A DNA stretch of 39,178 nt, taken from a virus. The notes beneath the pieces were generated by a model that saw only the letters and a program-made list of their open reading frames with translations, was not told the origin of the DNA and made no database searches. Of the stretch, positions 16,723 to 23,773 are shown in pieces. Location: IMG/VR virus record IMGVR_UViG_3300036790_000320, positions 1-39,178 of that record. One strand, 5' to 3'. The position numbers and the translations under genes were made by a program. How positions within the stretch are numbered: the first letter of the stretch is position 1; each line of letters starts with the position of its first letter.

Positions 16723-18811
16723 GTGCGCGTTCTCCCTTTGGTTTTTGCGTGACCTTATGATGGGTCTCTATGGCTTCCCTAATGTGCCTATGATGCATGT
16801 CGCGTCCTTTTATTTTTAAGTCCATGTCTTTGGCATAACGTTCAGTCATTGCCTTTATTATTTGTACATTAGCAGCCTGCTTGCCAAGGAACAAATCAGC
16901 TTGGAGTTTTTTCTCTTCAAAATGTAATTTTGCATGTTCAAGCCTGTCTTTTTGGGCTGCTTCTTTTTTATGTTCTTCAAGTTTGGCAGCTTCTGTTTTT
17001 GCCTTCATCATTGCAGGGTCTTGTTGTTGGGCTTGCATGGCTTGTTGTTTTTCTTGCTGGTATTGTTGCAGCCATTCGTCAGTCAAGGCCTTAAGCTCTT
17101 CGACGCCTTTGCCTTCCATGTTGTCTAAGACGAAGTTTAGGCCTTTTTCTGCTATGAATTGTGCGAACAGTGGCGACATGCCCATCATTTCTTTGACCAT
17201 CATAATGGTGCGGGATTTCTGCACTTGGAAGCTAGCACCAGCTTTGAGTGATACATTCAAGGGATTGGTATCAAAATCCATAGATAGGCCGTCATCCTGG
17301 TTAATCTTGACGAATTGGCGGTTGCCATCATCATCCAATATAGGCAATGTACGCGGTGTTGCCATGTACTTTGGCATAAGGTCTACATAGATTTGTGCTA
17401 CTCGTTGGAAGCCTTGTAAGCAGCCTACAATGTAAGGCATCGCCGTGGCATTTGACTGGCTTGCAGCTTCTACAATGGCAATCCCTGATAGTTGGTTGTC
17501 ATTAATGCCAAGGCTTGCATCGTAAGAGCCTAGGACATTTTGGATAAGCTGATCTGCGCCTATAAAGGCCTTTTCTATTTCAGGTGGAGCGGGAGTGCGC
17601 TGGATTTCACGAATTGGGTTTGCGATTGGCATTTCAGGGTTTGATTCATGAACACTGTTATAGACGAGCACAGATTCTTTCTGGGTGTCTTTATACGCTT
17701 CCAGGAACTGCTCTTCTTTTGGTAAGGCTTCTTTTGCCACCATAAATTTATGCTGTACGGTGTTTTCTATCTCGTTTGCAAGAGAAATACCAGCATAGTT
17801 TTTAAGCCGTTGAGCACCCTTGGCGTGATATACATAAGGCCTTGTTACTTGCCTAATGTTGCCGTTCTTAGGCGTCTTAATCATTAGGGAATTACCATCT
17901 ACAAAGACCAAGGGTAGAAAAGAAAAGTCTGTTTCCTCATGCTCTATGACCTGGTTTTCAATCAGCCTATAACGGGAAATGCTATCAAGCATGGTCTTTC
18001 TGGGCTTGCCAATTGTCGTTGGTGGCACTGTAATGTCGTTCCATTCATCAACAAGCTTTCGATATTTCCTTGTGGTCATAACACCACGCCCGCGCACTTC
18101 TACAATCATTTCTTCACGACGGGTTTTTTCGTAATAATCTGCAACGACTATGATTTGGGAATTGTCGTTTTTATATGACCAATTAAAGCCTGCAAAATCA
18201 CGCCTAAAGTTAAGCGTATTGATGGCAATATCAGGGTATTCCTCTAAAAATTCTTCTTTGTCTTTAGGGAACAACTGGAAGCAGAACTTGCCGTCACCCT
18301 TATGGCTAAAGCGGGCTAGCTTGTCAAAGCCTGTAAGCGTAGGTTCACAGCGTTCTATCTTGATTTCCTGTTTCATGGACATTTGGTGTTCATAATCAGT
18401 GAATACCTTTAATGTGCTGAAACCACCAGAGAGCAAATCCTTATAGACCTCATAGCGGGTGTGTTCGTTGTTGTCGTCCATAAACACATGCTTTAGGTGC
18501 TGCTCTACGATTTTTATAGTGACAGGATCTACTTTTTCTTCATCTGAGGAATTTACTTTAATGTCTGGCTCTTGCTTGGAAAACTCGCCGAGTAGTCGGC
18601 TAATATATGCCTCCAGAATGTTGAATTCTAGCTGAGGCCTATTCATGGTTTCGAGTAACGTTATTTCATCAGGCGTGAGGCATGATTGAAACACAAAGCG
18701 CCTGAAATCGTTATATGTGTCGTAGTTTTCTTTGAAGTAATCATGGGCATTTCGTACAGATTTTTTAATTCGCGCCAAATCATCTTGATAGCGTTGTGCT
18801 ACTTCCTTCAT
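16715..18811 (-). CDS. Portal protein (P22 gp1-like)
   Basis: A 698-residue protein of full P22-portal length. The N-terminal NRPQLEFNILEAYISRLLGE and central GSYDASLGINDNQLSGIAIV and EAASQSNATAMPYIVGCLQG blocks are typical. Residues 590-660 are a long Gln/Lys/Glu coiled coil (the barrel that reaches into P22-type heads), ending in a basic tail. AAGGAGCTACAATA precedes the ATG. The portal is the dodecameric DNA gate at one capsid vertex and contacts terminase, coat and the gp4-like adaptor. Confidence 0.9.
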   Translation of the reverse strand: MKEVAQRYQDDLARIKKSVRNAHDYFKENYDTYNDFRRFVFQSCLTPDEITLLETMNRPQLEFNILEAYISRLLGEFSKQEPDIKVNSSDEEKVDPVTIKIVEQHLKHVFMDDNNEHTRYEVYKDLLSGGFSTLKVFTDYEHQMSMKQEIKIERCEPTLTGFDKLARFSHKGDGKFCFQLFPKDKEEFLEEYPDIAINTLNFRRDFAGFNWSYKNDNSQIIVVADYYEKTRREEMIVEVRGRGVMTTRKYRKLVDEWNDITVPPTTIGKPRKTMLDSISRYRLIENQVIEHEETDFSFLPLVFVDGNSLMIKTPKNGNIRQVTRPYVYHAKGAQRLKNYAGISLANEIENTVQHKFMVAKEALPKEEQFLEAYKDTQKESVLVYNSVHESNPEMPIANPIREIQRTPAPPEIEKAFIGADQLIQNVLGSYDASLGINDNQLSGIAIVEAASQSNATAMPYIVGCLQGFQRVAQIYVDLMPKYMATPRTLPILDDDGNRQFVKINQDDGLSMDFDTNPLNVSLKAGASFQVQKSRTIMMVKEMMGMSPLFAQFIAEKGLNFVLDNMEGKGVEELKALTDEWLQQYQQEKQQAMQAQQQDPAMMKAKTEAAKLEEHKKEAAQKDRLEHAKLHFEEKKLQADLFLGKQAANVQIIKAMTERYAKDMDLKIKGRDMHHRHIREAIETHHKVTQKPKGERAHA

Positions 18812-18898
18812 TATTGTAGCTCCTTGAATCAGAGAAATCCTTTCTCTGTTAATGCCTAATTGTATAACATTTAGTTTCTAGCGTGTATATGCGTTAGA

Positions 18899-19381
18899 TT
18901 AGAGCGTTTCTAACTTTTGATAAACATCATACATGGTAGAAGAAAAACCAGGTATTTTTTCATTTATCTTTTTTAAAATTCCATCAGGACTTTTTTCTAT
19001 TTGGATATCTTGTAACAATCTATATTGTTCTAAAACTACTGTACGTAAATTATTGACTTCATGGGAAAGGTTCGTCATTGGATTTCCAAGGATTTTATCT
19101 AAAAAATCAGACAACATAATAATGGTCTTTTCCATTGAGTTTATTTTTTCATTTATGCTTTTTAATGCATCAATTATTGGAAGTTCATTGGTTTTTTTGA
19201 ATGAATTTAAGTGTCTAGCAATTTTTTCACGCGACTTTTTCCCAAGATTAGCAATGCGAATCAAATCCAAATCATCTAAATCAATTAATTTTTCTACTGA
19301 ATCTATACCTTCAACTAATAAAATGTTGTTTATCCTAGTTGGCAATCCTAAATCCAAAATAGATGTAAAGTTTTCTATCAT
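18899..19381 (-). CDS. Free-standing RNA polymerase alpha-CTD-like protein
   Basis: A 160-residue protein. Residues 8-57 match the C-terminal domain of bacterial RNA polymerase alpha: LGLPTRINNILLVEGI, then a DLIRIANLGKKSREKI helix-hairpin-helix. R16, N19, N45, G47, K49 and S50 line up with the E. coli DNA-contact residues R265, N268, N294, G296, K298 and S299. Residues 65-160 are helical and probably coiled coil, so the protein may oligomerise. It sits between terminase large subunit and portal, 5 bases after the terminase stop. It probably binds UP-element-like A/T DNA or RNA polymerase partners. A packaging role is possible from position, but a normal TerS exists elsewhere. Confidence 0.8.
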   Translation of the reverse strand: MIENFTSILDLGLPTRINNILLVEGIDSVEKLIDLDDLDLIRIANLGKKSREKIARHLNSFKKTNELPIIDALKSINEKINSMEKTIIMLSDFLDKILGNPMTNLSHEVNNLRTVVLEQYRLLQDIQIEKSPDGILKKINEKIPGFSSTMYDVYQKLETL

Positions 19382-19385
19382 TATT

Positions 19386-20930
19386 CTATCTCATATATGC
19401 GCTAGATTTGAGCCTGTCAACCTTTCTGCTCTTTGACATTATGGTCTTTGCCATGCCTGAATAATCTACTTGGTTAATATGGGCTGAGATAATATTGCCT
19501 TCGATAAGGGCAATATTTACGCCGTCTGCTGCTGTGTCAGCGATATCATCCCAGCGGTGGGTTTCGTTTGCAGTAATCTTTGACATATGGTCAATGCACA
19601 ATTTAACATGTTTTCCGAACATTGGAAAAGATATGCGCCTTTCTGCGGCATAAGGTTGCATATCTAGGAATCGTTTTGTCTTGCTTCCTTGCGCACGTGT
19701 CCTGGGAATATCTATGACCTTGATAGTGCGTATTTCATCTAGAAGGCTTATTAAAGTACCACCTGTGGATTTCTTTTCAATGTGTACTGATTGTGGTGGC
19801 TTTTTGTAGCGCATACATTGTTGCCAAAAGTCGAGAAAGGTGGGCTTTAGGTCTTTTGGTTCTATGCGACATTCAAGCGTGTCAATCCAGTGCAAGCCGT
19901 ATTGGCCTGTTTTGATGCCGAACGATTCTATTTCGTAGATGCCAAAGAAGCTAAACGCCGTAGCATCGTTATAGTCTTTTGCCGTTTCTGCAGTATCACA
20001 GACGATAAAGCTATAAAGAACGTCTGGCTCGTCCTCTAGCATTACAAACCATTCTGGCTTAAAGAGTGCGCCGCCTGCAGGTATTGGGTTTTGCTGATAT
20101 TGTGAGGCGAAAACGTACGGGTCACGTTCTTGCTTTATTAGGAGCGATTCTTTTGTGTTGACCTCAGGATATAAGGCATTGCCAGCATCATCTAAGCTTT
20201 TTAATATAACCTCACGCCATTTATAACCATCTTGTCCAGATAATAGGTATGCTGCAAGGTCATCCTCATGTAATCGTTGACCAACAAAAATAAACGGCGT
20301 GTTGATGCCACGTCCTCTTTGCTGGATTGTTTCGCGATAGTTGTCGATAACAGACAACCTAATTGTGTCGCTATGAACTTCGTCTGGTTTATGTGCGTCG
20401 TCGATAATAAGAGCGCCTGAAAATCTGTCAAGTCCGGGCAATCCTGCATCTTGTCCAGTGACTGCCCCACTCGTACCAAAAGCCGCAACAGCACCACCAT
20501 CTGTTGTTTGAAAATACTCTCGGGCTTTGCTGTCATGTCGTATATTTACCTCAAATAGGAACTTGTAATGTGCAAGTTGCATAATGCGCTTGATTGTTTC
20601 TGTGTGCTTTGCTGCGAGTACTTTGGAATAAGATAAATAAAGGTAACGGGAATCACTGTATTTGGCTAGTGTCCATGCCACAAACATGGCCAGTAACGTT
20701 GATTTCCCTGAACCCGGGCTTACGTTTATCATTAGCCTATTGTCTGGGATTTCAAGACGTGCAGCACTTGTGAGTTCTCTACAGATTGTTATGTGGTGGG
20801 ATTCCCGTCCTATGGGTTTAGATACTATGAATGTACGGCCTGTAAGCAATGGATAAAAGAACTGTGTGAAGTCTAAAAGGCTTCCTCTTAGCTCTGATGC
20901 AAGTTCGTCCCTGTCTTGCGTGATGATCAT
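19386..20930 (-). CDS. terL: Terminase large subunit
   Basis: A 514-residue packaging motor. The Walker A motif SPGSGKST is at 71-78 and Walker B ALIIDD at 173-178. The DPYVFASQYQQNPIPAGG bridge is typical of TerL. The nuclease domain begins with IVCDTAET (D312) and has a second acidic cluster in RWDDIADTAADG near residue 470. It cuts and pumps concatemeric DNA through the portal. The start overlaps the previous stop as TAATG. Confidence 0.93.
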   Translation of the reverse strand: MIITQDRDELASELRGSLLDFTQFFYPLLTGRTFIVSKPIGRESHHITICRELTSAARLEIPDNRLMINVSPGSGKSTLLAMFVAWTLAKYSDSRYLYLSYSKVLAAKHTETIKRIMQLAHYKFLFEVNIRHDSKAREYFQTTDGGAVAAFGTSGAVTGQDAGLPGLDRFSGALIIDDAHKPDEVHSDTIRLSVIDNYRETIQQRGRGINTPFIFVGQRLHEDDLAAYLLSGQDGYKWREVILKSLDDAGNALYPEVNTKESLLIKQERDPYVFASQYQQNPIPAGGALFKPEWFVMLEDEPDVLYSFIVCDTAETAKDYNDATAFSFFGIYEIESFGIKTGQYGLHWIDTLECRIEPKDLKPTFLDFWQQCMRYKKPPQSVHIEKKSTGGTLISLLDEIRTIKVIDIPRTRAQGSKTKRFLDMQPYAAERRISFPMFGKHVKLCIDHMSKITANETHRWDDIADTAADGVNIALIEGNIISAHINQVDYSGMAKTIMSKSRKVDRLKSSAYMR

Positions 20931-21109
20931 TATACTTTCACATCTTTCATGAGCTTTAAATCAAGGTTAATAAATGCATCGTCCAATGTACATCTAACCC
21001 TATCAATAAATTCCTTTTCCTGATTTATGTCAGTAAGAAATTCATTAAAAGTATAGGTTACCTTAGCTCGCATTGGTGTCATAACTTTGATTTCTAAGAA
21101 AACATCCAT
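20930..21109 (-). CDS. 59-residue hypothetical protein before TerL
   Basis: ATG at 21109 follows AAAAGGAAGTTACA, and the stop overlaps the TerL start (TAATG). It starts MDVFLEIKVMTPMRAKVTYT and continues with an acidic helix. It appears to be the first gene of the terminase-portal message and would set TerL translation by coupling. No family is recognised. Confidence 0.65.
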   Translation of the reverse strand: MDVFLEIKVMTPMRAKVTYTFNEFLTDINQEKEFIDRVRCTLDDAFINLDLKLMKDVKV

Positions 21110-21246
21110 TGTAACTTCCTTTTAAAAAAGCGCGGGCATAACCGTTGCTCAACTCCTTGTACCTTGGGTACATGAGATATTGGCGAATGTGTAGGCTTTG
21201 CACCTACATCTCCCTTTCGAGCGCATTATTATTTATGCTAACAATC
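21110..21246 (-). other. Structured leader upstream of the terminase genes
   Basis: No convincing ORF is present. The minus-strand RNA can form TGTAGG/CCTACA (6 bp, 7-base loop, about 21190-21215), flanked by GAGAT/ATCTC, and TGTACC/GGTACA (about 21158-21173, 3-base loop). A run of Ts lies before the AAGGA of the 59-residue gene. The first arm has tRNA anticodon-arm size but lacks a U33-type loop, so I do not call a tRNA. It may be a leader or processing region. Confidence 0.35.
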
Positions 21247-21303
21247 TCATATCATACTTGCTGCCAGAATAACAACAACCTGTCCATCGACAGGATGATA
21301 CAT
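21247..21303 (-). CDS. 18-residue mini-ORF, doubtful
   Basis: ATG overlaps the stop of the 32-residue ORF (TAATG) and the frame ends at 21247. It reads MYHPVDGQVVVILAASMI. The stretch also contains a perfect hairpin, CCTGTC/GACAGG, at 21279-21294. Coupling is the only support; it may instead be a broken gene fragment. Confidence 0.2.
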   Translation of the reverse strand: MYHPVDGQVVVILAASMI

Positions 21304-21401
21304 TAAACAAGCCCAGACATGACGTTTTTTGTTTCCAAAGCGAGGAACGCCTTAGCGATCCCGGATACTCCTTCTACATCATGGTAGACGAGCTTTCCCA
21401 T
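21303..21401 (-). CDS. 32-residue mini-ORF, doubtful
   Basis: ATG at 21401 lies within the 3' end of the 51-residue gene; the product includes VEGVSGIAKAFLALETKNVM, which looks like natural protein. There is no clear ribosome site. The frames at 21247-21401 could be remains of one longer gene split by a frameshift. Confidence 0.3.
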   Translation of the reverse strand: MGKLVYHDVEGVSGIAKAFLALETKNVMSGLV

Positions 21402-21534
21402 TATAGATTTCTGGAATCAATTTATAAAGTATTTTTACAATCTGTAATTGCTGAACTTCACTTGAAAACGGGTACATTTCTTTTACTACTTTCTTGCCCT
21501 CTTTTTCAAAGGCTTTTTTGGTAAATTCATTCAT
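21379..21534 (-). CDS. 51-residue helical protein
   Basis: ATG at 21534 overlaps the upstream gene by 8 bases. The product is Lys/Glu-rich and helical (MNEFTKKAFEKEGKKVVKEM; QQLQIVKILYKLIPEIYNGK). It is the last confident member of the minus-strand small-gene run before the terminase leader. No family is recognised. Confidence 0.55.
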   Translation of the reverse strand: MNEFTKKAFEKEGKKVVKEMYPFSSEVQQLQIVKILYKLIPEIYNGKARLP

Positions 21535-21721
21535 GAGCTATTCTCATGCAATCCCGACAAAGAACATGGGCGACAATATGATCCTGATAGTGGTCTATCA
21601 TAAATTGGATTTTATCAATAAGCGGCTTATGGCAATCGAATGTCCAAGATGCACCGAATTCTGTATAAGCTTCTGCCCAGTTTATAATATCTTCGAGTTC
21701 TTCTTTGGTAAAATCATTCAT
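21527..21721 (-). CDS. 64-residue conserved-type phage protein
   Basis: I choose the ATG in the ATGA overlap with the upstream gene; a frame extension of 19 codons lies inside that gene. The sequence DFTKEELEDIINWAEAYTEF followed by PLIDKIQFMIDHY and a CRDC pair resembles a small helical protein found in many phages. Function unknown. Confidence 0.65.
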   Translation of the reverse strand: MNDFTKEELEDIINWAEAYTEFGASWTFDCHKPLIDKIQFMIDHYQDHIVAHVLCRDCMRIAHE

Positions 21722-22038
21722 GGCAGTGTCTCGAACAATATTGCTATATCTTTTGGTGGTTGCCAAATATGTAAGCAATGTTCATAGGCATTAACATACT
21801 GGGACTTTTTAGGGTGTATTTGTATACATAGTTCCTCAGGGTCAAAGAAGAGGTTTTTAATGAAACACATTTCATCCCAAGTTGGCGTGCGCTTGTCCAA
21901 TGATACCGATACATGGTTCCATCCATTATCACATGAGGCAATTACAGCAATTCGGGCTTTGGTTGCTGGGTGCTGGATCATGTAAGGAGTACCATAAGGA
22001 ATGGGTCTATTGCTCTTAAACTGTATTGGGTCTTTCAT
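21718..22038 (-). CDS. DUF7694-like phage protein
   Basis: A 106-residue protein. The core GWNHVSVSLDKRTPTWDEMC, then FIKNLFFDPEELCIQIHP and the YVNAYEHCLHIWQP end, match a conserved phage family (DUF7694 type) of unknown function, usually found near early small genes. The start is the ATG overlapping the upstream stop (ATGA). The fold is probably a small alpha/beta domain. Confidence 0.7.
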   Translation of the reverse strand: MKDPIQFKSNRPIPYGTPYMIQHPATKARIAVIASCDNGWNHVSVSLDKRTPTWDEMCFIKNLFFDPEELCIQIHPKKSQYVNAYEHCLHIWQPPKDIAILFETLP

Positions 22039-22343
22039 CTGCGGGAATTCACTATGTATGAGGCAAACCACCCTAAAGATAAGCTTTGGATCATGCCTTC
22101 AGTAAACGTATAATGCATATGCCTCATTAGGATAAAATTAACGCCATATATGGCCATTAAATCTAATACGTTTCTTAAAAAGTCTATAGAGAAAACAACC
22201 CTAGTTATGCGCTTCAATAAAGTGGGATTAAGAAATTTCTTCTCATAACACTTATAACAGCCTGCAATGGCTGGAATATACTTGCTGCCACAATGCGGGC
22301 AAGCTATGATCTCCTGAGATATGACTACTTGTTCTTTAAGCAT
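22035..22343 (-). CDS. Zinc-ribbon membrane protein
   Basis: A 102-residue protein with an ACPHCGSKYIPAIAGCYKCY zinc ribbon (CxxC ... CxxC, residues 14-33), followed by one or two hydrophobic helices (LRNVLDLMAIYGVNFIL; MIQSLSLGWFASYIV). GGAGGCCATAGA is the ribosome site inside the upstream gene (19-base overlap). Probably a small inner-membrane protein; role unknown. Confidence 0.6.
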   Translation of the reverse strand: MLKEQVVISQEIIACPHCGSKYIPAIAGCYKCYEKKFLNPTLLKRITRVVFSIDFLRNVLDLMAIYGVNFILMRHMHYTFTEGMIQSLSLGWFASYIVNSRR

Positions 22344-22519
22344 TCTATGGCCTCCGCATATTTAAATTGTGCGTTCCGACATGCTGTTTCTGCCTCGATG
22401 TCGTTTAGTACTTTACGTAATTGTGAAATGCAAACTATCGGATTGGTTATATTTTCCTTGTGGCAGTCTATGGCTATTAAATTAAGGGCTTCGTGAACTT
22501 GTGTGCTGTCAATCATCAT
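22325..22519 (-). CDS. 64-residue helical protein
   Basis: It begins in an ATGA overlap with the stop of the upstream gene. It is helical (HEALNLIAIDCHKENITNPI; ISQLRKVLNDIEAETACRNA) with three Cys but no paired motif. No family is recognised; it is supported by coupling on both sides. Confidence 0.6.
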   Translation of the reverse strand: MMIDSTQVHEALNLIAIDCHKENITNPIVCISQLRKVLNDIEAETACRNAQFKYAEAIECLKNK

Positions 22520-22902
22520 TTTTTGCCACCTGAATATATTAAACTTAAGGGTTTAATTAACTTCCCATCGTTTCTAAGTTGCTCGACGCGTTCTTGGAAC
22601 ATAAAATGTCGCCTCCAAAGGTCAAAAGTACTCATACGTATTTTTTTCTGGGTTGTAAATTCACGTATGGTCAAATCCCCGTCGACAAATTCATCATAGT
22701 ATAGCTTGTATTTTTTTTGGATTGCAGGGCTCAAATGGGGCGGTCTATATAAACGAATCTGGTTCCAAAACTTTCTTTCTGGTAGCTCAAAATGTTCTCT
22801 AAAATATTGGGGCTTGATGTCCATGTCTTCAAATTCTTTAAATAAATAATACCAATAACAAATATCTTTATCTCTACCATATTTTATGGACATTTCATTC
22901 AT
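22516..22902 (-). CDS. Basic protein with two HTH-like modules
   Basis: A 128-residue protein. Two parts share a pattern of a helix, a turn and an aromatic-rich recognition helix: residues 16-53 (FEDMDIKPQYFREHFELPER then FWNQIRLYR) and residues 66-100 (DLTIREFTTQKKIRMSTFDL then WRRHF). The pattern recalls IS66 Orf1/TnpA-type HTHs and the two-module protein at 26978-27589. I infer DNA binding; the relation is weak by eye. Confidence 0.5.
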   Translation of the reverse strand: MNEMSIKYGRDKDICYWYYLFKEFEDMDIKPQYFREHFELPERKFWNQIRLYRPPHLSPAIQKKYKLYYDEFVDGDLTIREFTTQKKIRMSTFDLWRRHFMFQERVEQLRNDGKLIKPLSLIYSGGKK

Positions 22903-23164
22903 TGTATTCTTGTTCCTGTACAGCCTTTGCTAGTTCTACGTCTAAGGCAATAGAATTAGGCGATAATAGGCCTTCATCCATTTCCCTTACCAAGTGTACC
23001 AACAACATATAAGCGCGTTGTATGGCCTTTGGGTTGTTAGCTCTTACGCTCTTTTCTATGTTGTCTAAAAACCTATGAACGTTCTTAAGTTCCTTTAATA
23101 CGCCTTTGCGCATCTTCATAAGCTCTAACATAACTATCCATAAAAGGGTGACAAGTGTAGGCAT
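22895..23164 (-). CDS. 89-residue helical protein
   Basis: AGGA four bases before the ATG supports the long start, which gives a hydrophobic N terminus (TLVTLLWIVMLELM); starts at M12 or M16 would drop it. The rest is helical (LKELKNVHRFLDNIEKSVRA) and acidic at the end. A strong 7-bp hairpin lies just before its ribosome site. Family not recognised. Confidence 0.55.
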   Translation of the reverse strand: MPTLVTLLWIVMLELMKMRKGVLKELKNVHRFLDNIEKSVRANNPKAIQRAYMLLVHLVREMDEGLLSPNSIALDVELAKAVQEQEYNE

Positions 23165-23174
23165 TTCATCCTAG

Positions 23175-23218
23175 AGGGAGTTTCACACCGCAACTCATGC
23201 CCAGGTCTCGGACTCCCT
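23175..23218 (-). promoter_or_regulatory. Leader hairpin just before a ribosome site
   Basis: AGGGAGT at 23212-23218 (minus reading) pairs perfectly with ACTCCCT at 23175-23181 across 30 bases. It ends three bases before the AGGA of the 22895-23164 gene, so it could control translation, or be an RNA processing site at the end of the tRNA-like cluster. The arm length equals a tRNA acceptor stem, but the inside is too short for a tRNA. Confidence 0.4.
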
Positions 23219-23289
23219 AAAATATGGCTCAGGGCTTAAAAGTACTATTTACACCTTTAAATACGATTAGTCGCACTTGTCATAATAGG

Positions 23290-23371
23290 GGGCAATGGAT
23301 GGAATCGAACCACCGACTACCAGCTCAGCTTTACCTGATCGCCGCCCTCTAACCAGCTGAGGTACATTGCC
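23290..23371 (-). tRNA. tRNA-like gene, degenerate, possibly Leu(CAG)
   Basis: Minus-strand GGCAATG pairs with CATTGCC as a 7-bp acceptor. TA, then a CCTC/GAGG D stem with an AGCTGGTTA loop, and a GGTGG-TTCGATT-CCATC T arm all fit a tRNA. The middle contains ATCAGGT, which reads as an anticodon loop with CAG and G37, as in tRNA-Leu. However, the flanking CGGCG and AAAGC do not form the anticodon stem, and the extra region is irregular. CCA is not encoded. It is either a decayed tRNA or a tRNA mimic. Confidence 0.5.
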
Positions 23372-23377
23372 CATAGT

Positions 23378-23499
23378 GCGGGGCTTTCAACCCGCCTCGA
23401 TCCCTAATACTCGCGACCTTCGAGGGTACACATAGGCCATGCCTAATCCTTGTGGTAGGTGTACCATCACCTTTCAGCCATTAACGTACGCTGGCTGAA
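23378..23499 (-). ncRNA. Run of four consecutive hairpins between tRNA-like elements
   Basis: In order on the minus strand: TTCAGCCA/TGGCTGAA (23492-23499 with 23473-23480, 8 bp, 11-base loop); GGTACAC/GTGTACC (23459-23465 with 23425-23431, 7 bp); CCTCGA/TCGAGG (23420-23425 with 23395-23400, 6 bp); GCGGG/CCCGC (23391-23395 with 23378-23382, 5 bp). Adjacent stems share at most one base, so they can stack in a row. There is no ORF here. All stems are perfect Watson-Crick, so the strand cannot be set from wobble pairs; minus is inferred from the neighbours. Confidence 0.5.
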
Positions 23500-23504
23500 T
23501 ATAG

Positions 23505-23564
23505 CTCCCAGGGATGGATTCGAACCGCCGACAACTAATCTCGCTACTACTACGCTACCTGGGA
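23505..23564 (-). pseudogene. Internally shortened tRNA-like element
   Basis: TCCCAGG/CCTGGGA form a 7-bp acceptor stem, TA follows at positions 8-9, and GGCGG-TTCGAAT-CCATC is a T arm with one mismatch and one wobble. Only 26 bases lie between, against about 39 in a normal tRNA, and no D arm or proper anticodon arm can be drawn. It looks like a tRNA that lost about 13 internal bases, or a minimal tRNA-like structure. Confidence 0.5.
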
Positions 23565-23575
23565 ATATATCTATT

Positions 23576-23773
23576 TTAATCATTTATTATGGCTATTAAT
23601 CCTAATATTAGAGCTATAAATCCAAAGAACATTATCGGAACTAGAATTATAGCCGCTGGCAACCATAATGGTGCTGTCACAAACCACCATGACCAATCAA
23701 TATAATGTGTAAGTTTCAAAGTCATAAATATTAAAAATAACACAGTTCCAAATCCCATTCCAGTCCTTTGCAT
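23576..23773 (-). CDS. Small membrane protein (transmembrane Fragile-X-F type)
   Basis: A 65-residue protein reading MGFGTVLFLIFMTLKLTHYI, DWSWWFVTAPLWLPAAIIL and FGFIALILGLIAI. This is a very common phage two-helix membrane protein, often annotated with this name; its function is unknown. It overlaps the upstream stop by TAATG. A role as holin has not been shown for the family. Confidence 0.75.
   Translation of the reverse strand: MQRTGMGFGTVLFLIFMTLKLTHYIDWSWWFVTAPLWLPAAIILVPIMFFGFIALILGLIAIIND

Noticed and set aside
16881-17390. 169-codon plus-strand ORF
   Set aside because: Shadow of the portal coiled-coil region; Ser/Cys/Phe-rich composition is an artefact of reading Gln/Lys/Glu codons backwards.
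18933-19436. 167-codon plus-strand ORF
   Set aside because: Antisense to the alpha-CTD-like gene, which has clear family motifs; the plus frame has none.
21180-21225. tRNA in the terminase leader
   Set aside because: A 5-bp stem with a 7-base loop resembles an anticodon arm, but the loop lacks U33 and no acceptor, D or T arm can be drawn.
21318-21386. 22-codon plus-strand ORF within the terminase leader
   Set aside because: No ribosome site, lies against all neighbouring genes, and overlaps better-supported minus-strand frames.
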